Source of the DNA: Bradyrhizobium sp. LLZ17
GTDB lineage: Bacteria > Pseudomonadota > Alphaproteobacteria > Rhizobiales > Xanthobacteraceae
Assembly (NCBI RefSeq): GCF_041200145.1
Contig: NZ_CP165734.1
Span: 1,674,001 to 1,738,000, forward strand
Length of the DNA stretch: 64,000 bases
Reading direction: 5' to 3'
A program made the position numbers and the translations under genes. The notes beneath the pieces were generated by a model that saw nothing but the letters and a program-made list of their open reading frames with translations, was not told where the DNA came from and did no database searches. Below, piece after piece: positions 36,084 through 44,576 of this stretch (its first letter is position 1; the number at the start of each line of letters is the position of its first letter).

Positions 36084-36944
36084 TTACTCGGCCGAGACTT
36101 TTGCGTGGCGCTCGGAGGCCTCGAGCGCGGCCAGGCTCAGGCTGCGCCGGCGCCAGATCGATCCGACGACCAGCACGAGGATGACGCCGAGCGCTGCGCA
36201 AAGATATTCGCCGCCTCCGACGCCATGGGCGAATTGCGGCGGGAGATGCAGGCTGGCGAGAATCCTGTCCAGCCACTCGCCGAGCGGGCCGTCGAACAGC
36301 GCGTGCAGCTTCGGCGCGATGCCGGGATCGGTCGCGATCACTTCGCCGGCGATCCAGCCGAGCAGCGCCGCACCCGCCCAGACCAGGACCGGCAGCTTCG
36401 ACAGCAGAGCCATGATCAGCGCCGCGCCCGCGACAATGAGAGGAACGCTGATGGCAAGGCCGAGGACCAACAACGGCACGCTGCCATTGGCGGCGGCGGC
36501 AACCGCGATGACGTTGTCGAGACTCATGACGATGTCGGCGATCACGACGATCTGCACGGCTTGCCAGAGATGCGAAGCGGACTCGACGCCCTCCTCGTCC
36601 TCGTTCTCCGGCACGAGCAGCTTTGCCGCGATCACGATCAGTGCGAGACCGCCGACCAGCTTGAGGTACGGCAACCCCATCAGGCTCACGACGATGCCGG
36701 TGAAGATGATCCGGAGCAGCACCGCGGCCCCGGCGCCGAGCACCATGCCCCATAGCCGGTGCCGCGGCTTCAGGCCGCGGCAGGCCAACGCGATCACCAG
36801 CGCGTTGTCGCCGGAGAGCAGGATGTTGATCCAGATGATCTTGCCGACCGCAATCCAGAAGGTCGGCTCGGCCATCTCATTGCGGAACTGGGTGACGAAT
36901 GCCCCGATCGTGGCCGGATCGAAGATCTGCCAGAACCAGTTCAA
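36084..36944 (-). CDS. TerC family integral membrane protein
   Basis: The 286-residue protein has about seven membrane helices and the TerC pattern: two related halves, NILLSGDNALVIALACRGL and ADIVMSLDNVIAVAAAANG, each with conserved SGDN/SLDN acidic residues within a helix. The family is tied to metal ion export, notably manganese, and metal-dependent tellurite resistance. It is downstream of ndk (44-base gap) on the minus strand and convergent with ppx, with stop codons directly abutting at 36083/36084. No Mn riboswitch is seen in the short gap. Substrate is inferred. Confidence 0.85.
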   Translation of the reverse strand: MNWFWQIFDPATIGAFVTQFRNEMAEPTFWIAVGKIIWINILLSGDNALVIALACRGLKPRHRLWGMVLGAGAAVLLRIIFTGIVVSLMGLPYLKLVGGLALIVIAAKLLVPENEDEEGVESASHLWQAVQIVVIADIVMSLDNVIAVAAAANGSVPLLVLGLAISVPLIVAGAALIMALLSKLPVLVWAGAALLGWIAGEVIATDPGIAPKLHALFDGPLGEWLDRILASLHLPPQFAHGVGGGEYLCAALGVILVLVVGSIWRRRSLSLAALEASERHAKVSAE

Positions 36945-36988
36945 AATGCGTCCTTTCGCCCCGAAAACCTAGTCTGTGGGCTGACGGA

Positions 36989-37411
36989 TCAGCCGACGAT
37001 CTCGTTCCCGGAGAAGAACTGGGCGATCTCGATCGCGGCGGTCTCAGGTGCGTCCGAGCCGTGCGCGGAGTTCTCTCCGATCGACTTCGCATAGAGTTTG
37101 CGGATGGTGCCGTCGGCCGCCTTGGACGGATCGGTCGCGCCCATCACGTCGCGATACTTGGCGACGGCACCCTCGCCTTCCAGCACCTGGACCACGACCG
37201 GACCCGAGGTCATGAATTCGACGAGCTCGCCGAAGAACGGCCGCGCCTTGTGGACGGCATAGAAGGTCTCGGCCTGTTCCTTGGTCATGCGGATGCGCTT
37301 CTGCGCGACGATGCGCAGGCCCGCCTTCTCGATCACGGCATTCACCGCGCCGGTCAGGTTACGCGCGGTCGCGTCGGGCTTGATGATCGAGAAAGTGCGT
37401 TCGATGGCCAT
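36989..37411 (-). CDS. ndk: Nucleoside diphosphate kinase
   Basis: The 140-residue enzyme equilibrates nucleoside tri- and diphosphates through a phospho-histidine. The active site is [14 protein letters not shown] with His117, and the N-terminus [15 protein letters not shown] is diagnostic. Length is typical for bacterial Ndk. terC follows on the same strand. The upstream region before its ATG is GC-rich and shows no clear operator. Confidence 0.95.
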   Translation of the reverse strand: MAIERTFSIIKPDATARNLTGAVNAVIEKAGLRIVAQKRIRMTKEQAETFYAVHKARPFFGELVEFMTSGPVVVQVLEGEGAVAKYRDVMGATDPSKAADGTIRKLYAKSIGENSAHGSDAPETAAIEIAQFFSGNEIVG

Positions 37412-37723
37412 GATCTTGTCCTTGCAGGAGAAAGCGGTGGTTCGGAGTTGCGGGGCTTATATCGGCGCCGTCGCGCTACGGCAAGCGACCGTCAAAGCGG
37501 GCACACGGGCACTTCGACGCGGCGCCACGGGCTCCAATTCCAAGATGGATTACAACGATTTCACCCGGATGAACCCAATCTGAAGGCCCCATCAGGGTTT
37601 GGTTCAGCCGCGCCGCGATAATGTCTGGTCCATCGAAACCAAAGCCTCCTCCCGAGGCCGACCGTTTCGGCGGCCTTTCCATCGACGCGACAGGCCCGCG
37701 CCGGCAGTTTTGAGGAGATCACC
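37412..37723. other. Leader and promoter interval before the His/Gly-rich protein gene
   Basis: A 312-base gap between divergent ndk and the small secreted protein gene. Its last part, about 37640-37723, is a structured leader described separately. The rest contains no gene that I can support. Confidence 0.5.
37640..37717 (+). promoter_or_regulatory. Leader with anti-Shine-Dalgarno loop ahead of the His/Gly-rich gene
   Basis: GCCTC (37644-37648) and GAGGC (37654-37658) can pair, placing CTCCC in the loop, within the sequence CCTCCTCCC at 37645-37653. A second small hairpin follows (GCCG-ACCGTTT-CGGC). Downstream, the ribosome site GAGGAG at 37712-37717 is fully complementary to CTCCTC at 37646-37651. 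This matches the loop motif of the alphaproteobacterial anti-Shine-Dalgarno small RNAs; here it may act in cis, or be such an RNA itself. Confidence 0.4.
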
Positions 37724-37974
37724 ATGTTGAGGAAACTTTCGCTTGCTGCGGTTGCCGCGGTCGCGCTGGGTGCCGCGCTGGCACCGACCTCCGCCTCCGC
37801 TCATTGGCATGGCGGCTGGGGCTGGCACGGCGGTGGTGGCTGGCATCACGGCTACGGCTGGGGTGGTCCGCGCTTCTATGCCCCCGTCTCTTATGGCTAT
37901 GGCGGATGCTATGTGCGCCGGCTGGTCCCGACCCCTGGGGACCCCGCTGGCGGCTGATCAACCGCTGCTACTGA
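37724..37974 (+). CDS. Small secreted His/Gly/Trp-rich protein, frameshifted near 3' end
   Basis: The gene encodes a signal peptide (MLRKLSLAAVAAVALGAALA, cleavage after SASA) followed by HWHGGWGWHGGGGWHHGYGWGG and a Tyr/Cys segment GYGGCYVRRLVP. As written the frame ends at 37957 after TPGDPAGG, but restoring one C in the ACCCC run at 37932-37935 gives TPWGPRWRLINRCY and a stop at 37974, with a second cysteine that would pair with the first. The His/Gly repeats suggest metal binding or a wall-linked role. Such small 'sulfur-globule-like' proteins are common in bradyrhizobia. Ribosome site is GAGGAG, and the leader is unusual. Confidence 0.65.
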
Positions 37975-38024
37975 GCCCGACAGCACCTTCCTGAGGTACC
38001 GCCCCCCAACGGTACCCTCCAAGC

Positions 38025-38053
38025 GAGGCCCCGGCGTCCCCCGCCGGGGCCTC
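38025..38053 (+). terminator. Strong hairpin terminator after the His/Gly-rich gene
   Basis: GAGGCCCCGGCG and CGCCGGGGCCTC form a perfect 12-base stem with a TCCCC loop. No T run follows, so the hairpin may act as a stabilising or Rho-linked end. Confidence 0.6.
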
Positions 38054-38184
38054 GTGTATTCGGGAGATGCGGCGAATTCATACAATTTTTACTAGAATGA
38101 CTGGCTTTCCCGACGCGCGGCGAAACCAATTGCGGGCCAATGACTTGGTACCGTGTCGTTACATTGCAAGCATGGAACCTCACA

Positions 38185-38367
38185 ATGACTGGGCTTTTCG
38201 CCAATGACAGCGAACAGATCGACCGGCGCACCAGCCGCTCGATTTGCGATGCCGTGGGCGAACGGCTTCAGCAGAGCCTTCGGCCCGAGCCGCGGCTCCC
38301 GACCCATCTCGAACAGCTCCTGAACGAGTTGCAGAAGCGCGATCGCGAGAGCGGTTCGCGCAACTGA
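38185..38367 (+). CDS. Small NepR-like protein (possible anti-sigma factor)
   Basis: The 60-residue product starts at ATG 38185 after GGAAC. It is helical, with CDAVGERLQQSLRPEPRLPTHLEQLLNEL around residues 18-48. The pieces VGERL and EP-x-LP-x-x-L-x-x-LL recall the core of the NepR anti-sigma factor (IGERL...EPVPDRFLDLL), which sequesters the EcfG sigma factor of the alphaproteobacterial general stress response. Residues before and after are polar. No EcfG or PhyR gene is in the window, and the match is short, so the call is tentative. It is followed 50 bases later by an ABC-F gene. Confidence 0.5.
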   Translation: MTGLFANDSEQIDRRTSRSICDAVGERLQQSLRPEPRLPTHLEQLLNELQKRDRESGSRN

Positions 38368-38417
38368 CCGGCGCAAAAACGGGTTGCGTTCGCGGCGCCT
38401 TGCGGTGACAAGGCCGC

Positions 38418-40280
38418 ATGCTCTCCATCACCGACCTCTCCATCCGCCTCGCCGGACGCCTACTCATCGATCAGAGCTCCGTGCAGATCACGCCCGGCTC
38501 GCGCGTCGGCATGGTCGGGCGCAACGGCACCGGCAAGTCGACGCTGTTCAAGGTGATCCGCGGTGAGCTCGCGGCCGAACACGGCACGGTGACACTGCCG
38601 CCACGCTGGCGGGTCGGCAGCCTCGCGCAGGAAGCGCCGAACGGCCCCGAAAGCCTGATCTCGGTCGTGCTCAAGGCGGACCTCGAACGCGACGCCCTGC
38701 TCTCCGAGGCCGAAAGCGCCACCGACCCGCACCGGATTGCGGAAATCCAGACTCGGCTCGTTGACATCGAGGCGCATTCGGCGCCGAGCCGTGCCGCGGC
38801 AATTCTCAGCGGCCTCGGCTTTTCCGCGGCCGACCAGGCACGTCCCTGCGCCGAATTCTCGGGCGGCTGGCGCATGCGTGTCGCGTTGGCCGCGACGCTG
38901 TTCGCAGCGCCCGACCTGTTGCTGCTCGATGAGCCCACCAACTATCTCGACCTCGAAGGCACGCTGTGGCTGGAGGATCACCTCGCGCACTATCCGCGCA
39001 CGGTGATCGTGATCAGCCACGACCGCGACCTGCTCGACAGCTCCGTCGACCAGATCCTGCATCTCGAGCGCGGCAAGCTCACCCTTTACAAAGGCACCTA
39101 CTCCTCGTTCGAAGAGCAGCGCGCCGCGCGCGAGCTGCTCGACGCCAAGCAGGTCAAGCGCCAGCAGGCCGAGCGCGCGCGCCTGCAGGCCTTCGTCGAC
39201 CGCTTCAAGGCCAAGGCGTCGAAGGCGCGCCAGGCGCAATCTCGTGTCAAGATGCTGGAGCGGCTGAAGCCGATCAATGCGCTGGTGACCGAGGACGTGC
39301 GCGAGATCAGCTTCCCGGCGCCCGAGAAGCTGCTGTCGCCGCCGATCATCGCCGTGGACAACGTTTCGGTCGGCTACGATCCGGCGACGCCGGTGCTCAA
39401 CCGCGTGACGCTGCGGATCGACAATGACGACCGGATCGCGCTTCTCGGCGCCAACGGCAACGGCAAGTCGACCTTGGTGAAGCTGCTTGCCGGCCGGCTT
39501 GCGCCGTTCTCGGGCAAGGTGACGCGCGCGGACAAGCTGTCGATCGCCTATTTCGCGCAGCATCAGCTCGACGAGCTGAACGAGGACGCCTCGACCTATG
39601 ATCACGTCCGCAAGCTGATGGGCGATGCGCCCGAAGCCAAGGTACGGGCCCGCGCAGGCGCGATCGGCTTTTCCGGCAAGGCGGCTGACACCAAGGTTGC
39701 GAAACTGTCCGGTGGCGAGAAGGCACGGCTGCTGCTCGGGCTTGCGACCTTCTTCGGCCCCAACATGATCATCCTGGACGAGCCGACCAACCATCTCGAC
39801 ATCGACAGCCGCGCAGCACTTGCCGAGGCGATCAACGAGTTTCCGGGCGCGATCATCATGGTCTCACACGACCGCTATCTGATCGAGGCCTGCGCCGATC
39901 AGCTCTGGATCGTCGCCGACCGTACCGTGACCAATTACGACGGCGACCTCGACGAGTATCGCCGCTTCGTGCTGTCCTCGCGCAACGGCGAGCCCGCCCC
40001 GCGCGAGCGCAGCGCCACAGTCGACAAGCCGCAGCGTCCGAGATCGGACAATCGCGGCCCGCTGAAGAAGCGCATCGCGGACGCCGAATCCGAGATCGCC
40101 CGCGTCAGCGAGATCATCGCCAAGATCGACACTGCGCTCGCACTGCCCGATATTTTTACGCGCGATCCCAAGCAGGCGGCGCAACTCTCAAAGGCGCGCG
40201 CGAATGCGGCGGATGCACTGGCGCGCGCCGAAGAGCGATGGCTCGAGGCGAGCACACAGTTTGACGAGGCGGCGGGATAG
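38418..40280 (+). CDS. ABC-F family ATPase (Uup/YheS type)
   Basis: The 620-residue soluble protein has two ABC cassettes and no membrane part. The first carries GRNGTGKST (P-loop), SGGWRMRVALA and LLLDEPTNYLDL; the second GANGNGKST, LSGGEKARLLLG and ILDEPTNHLDI. A linker of about 80 residues with Arg/Lys/Gln-rich helices joins them, and a C-terminal coiled coil (Ala/Glu-rich) follows. ABC-F proteins bind the ribosomal E site and rescue or tune translation. The subgroup is assigned by length and the C-terminal coiled coil only. Confidence 0.9.
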   Translation: MLSITDLSIRLAGRLLIDQSSVQITPGSRVGMVGRNGTGKSTLFKVIRGELAAEHGTVTLPPRWRVGSLAQEAPNGPESLISVVLKADLERDALLSEAESATDPHRIAEIQTRLVDIEAHSAPSRAAAILSGLGFSAADQARPCAEFSGGWRMRVALAATLFAAPDLLLLDEPTNYLDLEGTLWLEDHLAHYPRTVIVISHDRDLLDSSVDQILHLERGKLTLYKGTYSSFEEQRAARELLDAKQVKRQQAERARLQAFVDRFKAKASKARQAQSRVKMLERLKPINALVTEDVREISFPAPEKLLSPPIIAVDNVSVGYDPATPVLNRVTLRIDNDDRIALLGANGNGKSTLVKLLAGRLAPFSGKVTRADKLSIAYFAQHQLDELNEDASTYDHVRKLMGDAPEAKVRARAGAIGFSGKAADTKVAKLSGGEKARLLLGLATFFGPNMIILDEPTNHLDIDSRAALAEAINEFPGAIIMVSHDRYLIEACADQLWIVADRTVTNYDGDLDEYRRFVLSSRNGEPAPRERSATVDKPQRPRSDNRGPLKKRIADAESEIARVSEIIAKIDTALALPDIFTRDPKQAAQLSKARANAADALARAEERWLEASTQFDEAAG

Positions 40281-40373
40281 GCTCGGGCGGGCAAGCGGGC
40301 GGAACCAAATTGCCCGTGCGATTCCCGCGCGCTTGGTCTTAAACTCGGCCTCGGAATTTGCCGCGGAAAACGC

Positions 40374-40405
40374 ATTTCGAGGGAGATTCATTTCGAGGGA
40401 GATTC
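40374..40405. repeat. Perfect tandem duplication of 16 bases
   Basis: The unit ATTTCGAGGGAGATTC at 40374-40389 repeats exactly at 40390-40405. It is in the gap between the ABC-F stop and the convergent lipoprotein stop. No gene overlaps it; it may be a recent duplication or an assembly artefact. Confidence 0.85.
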
Positions 40406-40448
40406 CAGGTGTCGTCACCCGAACCGAAAGCCGGCTTGACGCGCGGCT

Positions 40449-40982
40449 CTACGTCGCCGCTTTCTTCTTCGCTTTCGGCTTGGCCGGCTTCGGAACAACC
40501 GGCGCCTCCGGCGTGCCTTCGATCGAGGACAGACGCCCTGCCGTGAACGTGTAGATGCCCGCGCGCGGACCCGTGTTCCAGGTGACCACCGCAACGCGCC
40601 GGCCGGCGGCGTCGTTGGAGAGGTTGACGCTCGAGGGCGCACCGATGCCGCTGACCACGTCGCATTCGGTGTGGCCGAGCGCGACCGTGCCGCCCATGGC
40701 TGCCGGCGCTGTCGTCGACGCATTGGCATCCGCGGGCCCCGGGGGCGGCGCCATACCGGGACAGGCGCCGTCGGCGCTGACGAGATCCTCAGCCCCGACC
40801 GGCTTGTCGGGGGTCAGCGGCGGCGACTCGATCGAGATGTTCCTGATGAACAGGCGGCTCGGCTTGTTGAACCATTCGGCGTCCTTCGACAGCAGATCGG
40901 TCCCGCCGGAGCAGCCCGCGATCAGGGGCGCGACAGCGGCCAACGCAACGATGAGCGACTTTGGAAGCTTGTGGTGTCGCAC
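40449..40982 (-). CDS. Predicted lipoprotein of unknown function
   Basis: The 177-residue product has a lipobox LIAGC at residues 20-24 after a short hydrophobic signal, so Cys24 is likely lipidated. The mature protein includes SKDAEWFNKPSRLF, a proline-rich stretch, TECDVVSGIGAPSSVNLSND and a basic C-terminus (PKPAKPKAKKKAAT). The TECDVV...GAPSSVNL piece resembles small SmpA/BamE-like 'GxP' turns, but I cannot assign a family. It is on the minus strand after pepA and holC; the 126-base gap argues against tight coupling. Confidence 0.7.
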   Translation of the reverse strand: MRHHKLPKSLIVALAAVAPLIAGCSGGTDLLSKDAEWFNKPSRLFIRNISIESPPLTPDKPVGAEDLVSADGACPGMAPPPGPADANASTTAPAAMGGTVALGHTECDVVSGIGAPSSVNLSNDAAGRRVAVVTWNTGPRAGIYTFTAGRLSSIEGTPEAPVVPKPAKPKAKKKAAT

Positions 40983-41108
40983 GATAAGCTAAATTCCCCG
41001 CCTGAAGGACCAGTCCTAAGCGATTGTCCCAACATCACTTTGCGGCACGAAGGTGGCCGAAACCAGTGTCCGGCCGAAAGTACAAATTATCATTAATTGC
41101 AGCGAGCG

Positions 41109-41561
41109 CTAATTCCGCCGCTGCCACCGCCCCCGCTCGTCGGCCTGCCAATAGGTGACCTCAAATCCGCGCGTCTTGCAATCCGTCCAGGTGCTGCGGG
41201 CGAAGGCGAGCGCGTCCGGATCGTCGCCGTCGAACAGCAGCACCATGCGCTCATATCCCTGGCAATCCTGAGGCAGTCCGGCGTTGTCGATCAGGAAGCG
41301 AACATTGGCACCGTTCGGATTGTTTTCCTCGATCGCCAGCACGATTGGCTGGTCGACGGCGTCGTTCACGCGCCATGTCGCGTGCGGCAGGAAGGAATCG
41401 TCGCGATAAGTCCACAGATGTGCGTCCAGCGCATCGGCGCGTTCCGGCGAGGTCGATTGCACCACGACGCGCCAGCCGCGCTCCAGCGATTTCTCCAAAA
41501 GCGACGGCAAGACGTTCTCAACCGTCATGTTTTGCAGATGGTAGAATAGAACTTCGGTCAT
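41109..41561 (-). CDS. holC: DNA polymerase III subunit chi
   Basis: The 150-residue protein links the clamp loader to single-strand binding protein at the replication fork. It has the chi pattern: EVLFYHLQNMTVENVLPSLLEKSLERGWRVVV at the N-terminus, LWTYRDDSFLPHA in the centre and ERMVLLFDGDDPDAL. Its ATG is 6 bases after the pepA stop on the same strand, so the two are an operon, as in many alphaproteobacteria. Confidence 0.93.
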   Translation of the reverse strand: MTEVLFYHLQNMTVENVLPSLLEKSLERGWRVVVQSTSPERADALDAHLWTYRDDSFLPHATWRVNDAVDQPIVLAIEENNPNGANVRFLIDNAGLPQDCQGYERMVLLFDGDDPDALAFARSTWTDCKTRGFEVTYWQADERGRWQRRN

Positions 41562-41567
41562 CTCAGG

Positions 41568-43066
41568 TCATTTGCGCTCGTAATGATCCGCGACCAATCG
41601 ATTAAGCAGGCGGACCCCATAGCCGGATCCCCAGCTCTGGTTGATGTCGGTCTTCGGCGCACCCATGGCGGTGCCGGCGATGTCGAGATGGGCCCAGGGC
41701 GTGCCGTCGACGAAGCGCTGGAGGAACTGCGCCGCGGTGATCGAGCCGCCATGGCGGCCGCCGGTGTTCTTCATGTCCGCGAACTGGGAATCGATCAGCT
41801 TGTCGTATTCGGGGCCGAGCGGCATGCGCCACACCTTCTCGCCGCTTTCGGCACCGGCCTTGAGAAGCCGCTCGGCAAGCTCGTCATTGTTGGAGAACAT
41901 GCCGGCGTGCTCGGTGCCGAGCGCGACCATGATCGCGCCGGTCAGCGTCGCCAAATCGACCATGAATTTCGGCTTCGTCTTCTTGGCCACGTACCAGAGC
42001 ACGTCGGCCAGCACGAGCCGGCCTTCCGCGTCGGTGTTGATGATCTCGATGGTCTGGCCCGACATCGAAGTGACGATGTCGCCCGGCCGCTGCGCGTTGC
42101 CGTCGGGCATGTTCTCGACAATGCCGATGGCGCCGACCACGTTGACCTTGGCTTTGCGCGCCGCGAGCGCATGCATCAGGCCGACGACGCAGGCCGCGCC
42201 GCCCATGTCGCCCTTCATGTCCTCCATGCTGCCGGCCGGCTTGATCGAAATGCCGCCGGTGTCGAAACAGACGCCCTTGCCGACGAAGGCGACCGGCGCC
42301 TCGCCCTTCCTGCCGCCATCCCAGCGCATGATCACGGTGCGACTCGGGCGCGCCGAGCCCTGGCCGACGCCGAGCAGCGCGCCCATGCCGAGCTTCTGCA
42401 TCGCCTTGACATCAAGCACCTCGATCTTGACGCCGAGCTTGCGGAGCTGGCTGGCGCGCCGAGCGAACTCCTCGGGGTAGAGCACGTTCGGCGGCTCGTT
42501 GACGAGGTCGCGCGCGATGATAACCCCATCGACGACCGCGCCGGCTGCGGCAAAGGCCTTCTTGGCCGAAGCCGCATCGCCGACCGCGAGCGAGATGTCG
42601 GCGCGCAAGACCCCCTCCTCGCCGTCCTTCTTCCTGGTCTTGTAGCGGTCGAACTTGTAGGTGCGCAGCCGCAGGCCCGCGGCGACCGCAACCGCCTGCT
42701 CGCTCGTCATGGCGCCGTCAGGCAGTTCCGCCATGATCGTCATGGCCGCGGAACCCGCCTTGAGCTTGCTCGCCGCCATGCCGCCGAATTTGAGGAAATC
42801 GTTCGCCTTCAGGGCTGACGCCTTCCCGGTGCCGATCACGATCAGGCGGTCTGCCTTCAGACCCTCGGGGGCGAGGATGTCCAGGGCCGCGCCGTTTTTC
42901 CTTTGAATGAGGCGGCGGTGGCGGCCCGCTTCACGAGATCGCCAGCGCCGCCCAGCGCCTTGGCCGTCGCCGGCCCAAGCTTCAGACCCTCGTCACAGAA
43001 CACGACCAGAATGCCACGGGCGGCGGAAGCCAACGGGACGAAGCCGACCTTGATGGCATCGGACAT
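41568..43066 (-). CDS. pepA: Leucyl aminopeptidase PepA, with one-base frameshift
   Basis: The N-terminal part ([18 protein letters not shown] to FKGK) and the main part ([15 protein letters not shown] to the end) lie in different frames. Restoring one A in the T5/A5 run at 42895-42899 gives [11 protein letters not shown] and a normal protein of about 499 residues. Its catalytic domain has the M17 signature [12 protein letters not shown] and [15 protein letters not shown], which supply the two-zinc site and catalytic Lys/Arg. It removes N-terminal residues from peptides in the cytoplasm and in some bacteria also binds DNA. The ATG at 43066 has a GAGGAG site. It precedes holC. Confidence 0.88.
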
Positions 43067-43407
43067 GGGTAACTCCTCAAGAACATGGGGCTTTTGCCGA
43101 TCGGCGATCCCGACCAAGGCTCGGATCTGAACGGCGATTCACTGGACTTTCCACACTATGGGCCACAGGCAGGGCCGATGCCAAGCACCGCCCGTGGCAG
43201 CTACGCCACAACAGGGGAAATATTAACCATATATTGACGGCGCCATTGCTCAGCCATTTTGTTGACGGATCAAAGGGATGGTACTGAGAAACTGAACGAG
43301 CGGACGAGATGGCTGCAACGACCCTGGGGCTCCCTTGCGGGATGGGTCGGACAGCCGGAAATTCCGGGGACGGCATCGGGGCTTGGTGGGGATTCGTGCG
43401 GTAGCGC
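43067..43407. other. Divergent promoter region of pepA and lptF
   Basis: A 341-base gap with no credible gene. It contains an AT-rich patch (TATTAACCATATATTGACGG near 43220-43240) that may hold a promoter, and otherwise nothing I can identify. Confidence 0.5.
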
Positions 43408-44576
43408 ATGGGGTCAATCGATAGGTATATCTTCCGCACGACGCTGGCGTCGTTTGCGCTCGTCCTGGTCAGCCTCACCGGCGTGATCTGGATTACGCAG
43501 GCGTTGCGCGGCATCGACCTGATGACGAGCCAGGGTCAGACCATCCTGACCTTCCTCGGCATCACCAGCCTCGTCATCCCGGCGCTGGTCCTGATCATCT
43601 CGCCGATCGCGCTGATGATCGCGATCTCGCACACGCTGAACAAGCTCGCGACCGATTCCGAGATCATCGTGATGAATGCCGCCGGCTTCTCGCCGTTCCG
43701 GCTGTTCTATCCGTTCTTCTACGCCACCTGCGTGGTGGCGCTGCTGGTCGCTTTCATCTCGGCCTATCTCGCCCCCGACGGCATGCGGCGGATCAAGCAA
43801 TGGGACGCCGAGATCACCGCCGATGTGCTCACCAACATCCTGCAGCCCGGCCGCTTCGCCCAGCTCGACAAGAACCTCACGATCCGGATCCGCGAGCGCC
43901 AGCCCGGCGGCATCCTTGCCGGCATCTTCATCGACGACCGCCGCGATCCGAACGAGCGTGTCTCGATCGTCGCCGAGCACGGCGAGGTCGTGAAGAACGA
44001 CAAGGGATCATTCCTGGTTCTCAAAGACGGCAATCTCCAGCGGTTCGAGGTGGGCAAGCGCGACCCGGCGCTGGTGGCGTTCGGCCGCTACGGCTTCGAC
44101 ATGTCGAAGTTCTCCAACCAGGGTCACGACGTCACTCTCGGCATCCGCGAACGCTATCTCTGGGAGCTGTTCTCGCCGTCCGAGGACGACCCGGTCTACA
44201 AGGCCGTCCCCGGCCAGTTCTGGTCTGAGCTGCATGACCGCCTGATGGCGCCGCTCTATCCGTTTGCGTTTGCGGCGCTGACCTTCGCCTTCCTCGGCGC
44301 GCCGCGCACCACGCGCCAGAGCCGCAACTTCTCGATCGGCGGCTCGGTGCTCGCGGTGTTCGGCCTGCGCATGGCCGGATTCGCCTGCTCGGTGATGGCC
44401 GTGAAGTCGCCGCTCGCAGCAGTCGTTCAATATGCGATGCTGGCGACCGCGATCGGCGCCGGCATGTGGTTGATCGTCGGGGGCATCGTGGTCGAGCCGC
44501 CCGCCGGCATCATGGAGGCGATCAACAGATCGAACGCGCGCATCGCGCGGCTGTTCGACGGCCGGCCGCCGCATGA
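43408..44576 (+). CDS. lptF: LPS export system permease LptF, probable frameshift near 3' end
   Basis: The YjgP/YjgQ permease (about 389 residues in intact form) pulls lipopolysaccharide from the inner membrane with LptG and the LptB ATPase. It has six membrane helices (four N-terminal, two C-terminal after a periplasmic jellyroll, about 115-265). As written the frame does not stop here: it runs to 45063 in an Arg/Ala-rich extension that lies over lptG in another frame. One added base near 44560-44572 would put the stop TGA at 44574-44576, in the classic ATGA overlap with lptG. I take the extension to be an artefact. Confidence 0.85.

Noticed and set aside
36945..36988. Possible manganese riboswitch ahead of terC
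   Set aside because: The gap to ndk is only 44 bases, too short for the known riboswitch.
43259..43486. 75-codon plus-strand frame before lptF
   Set aside because: It overlaps the lptF start, has poor composition and no ribosome site.
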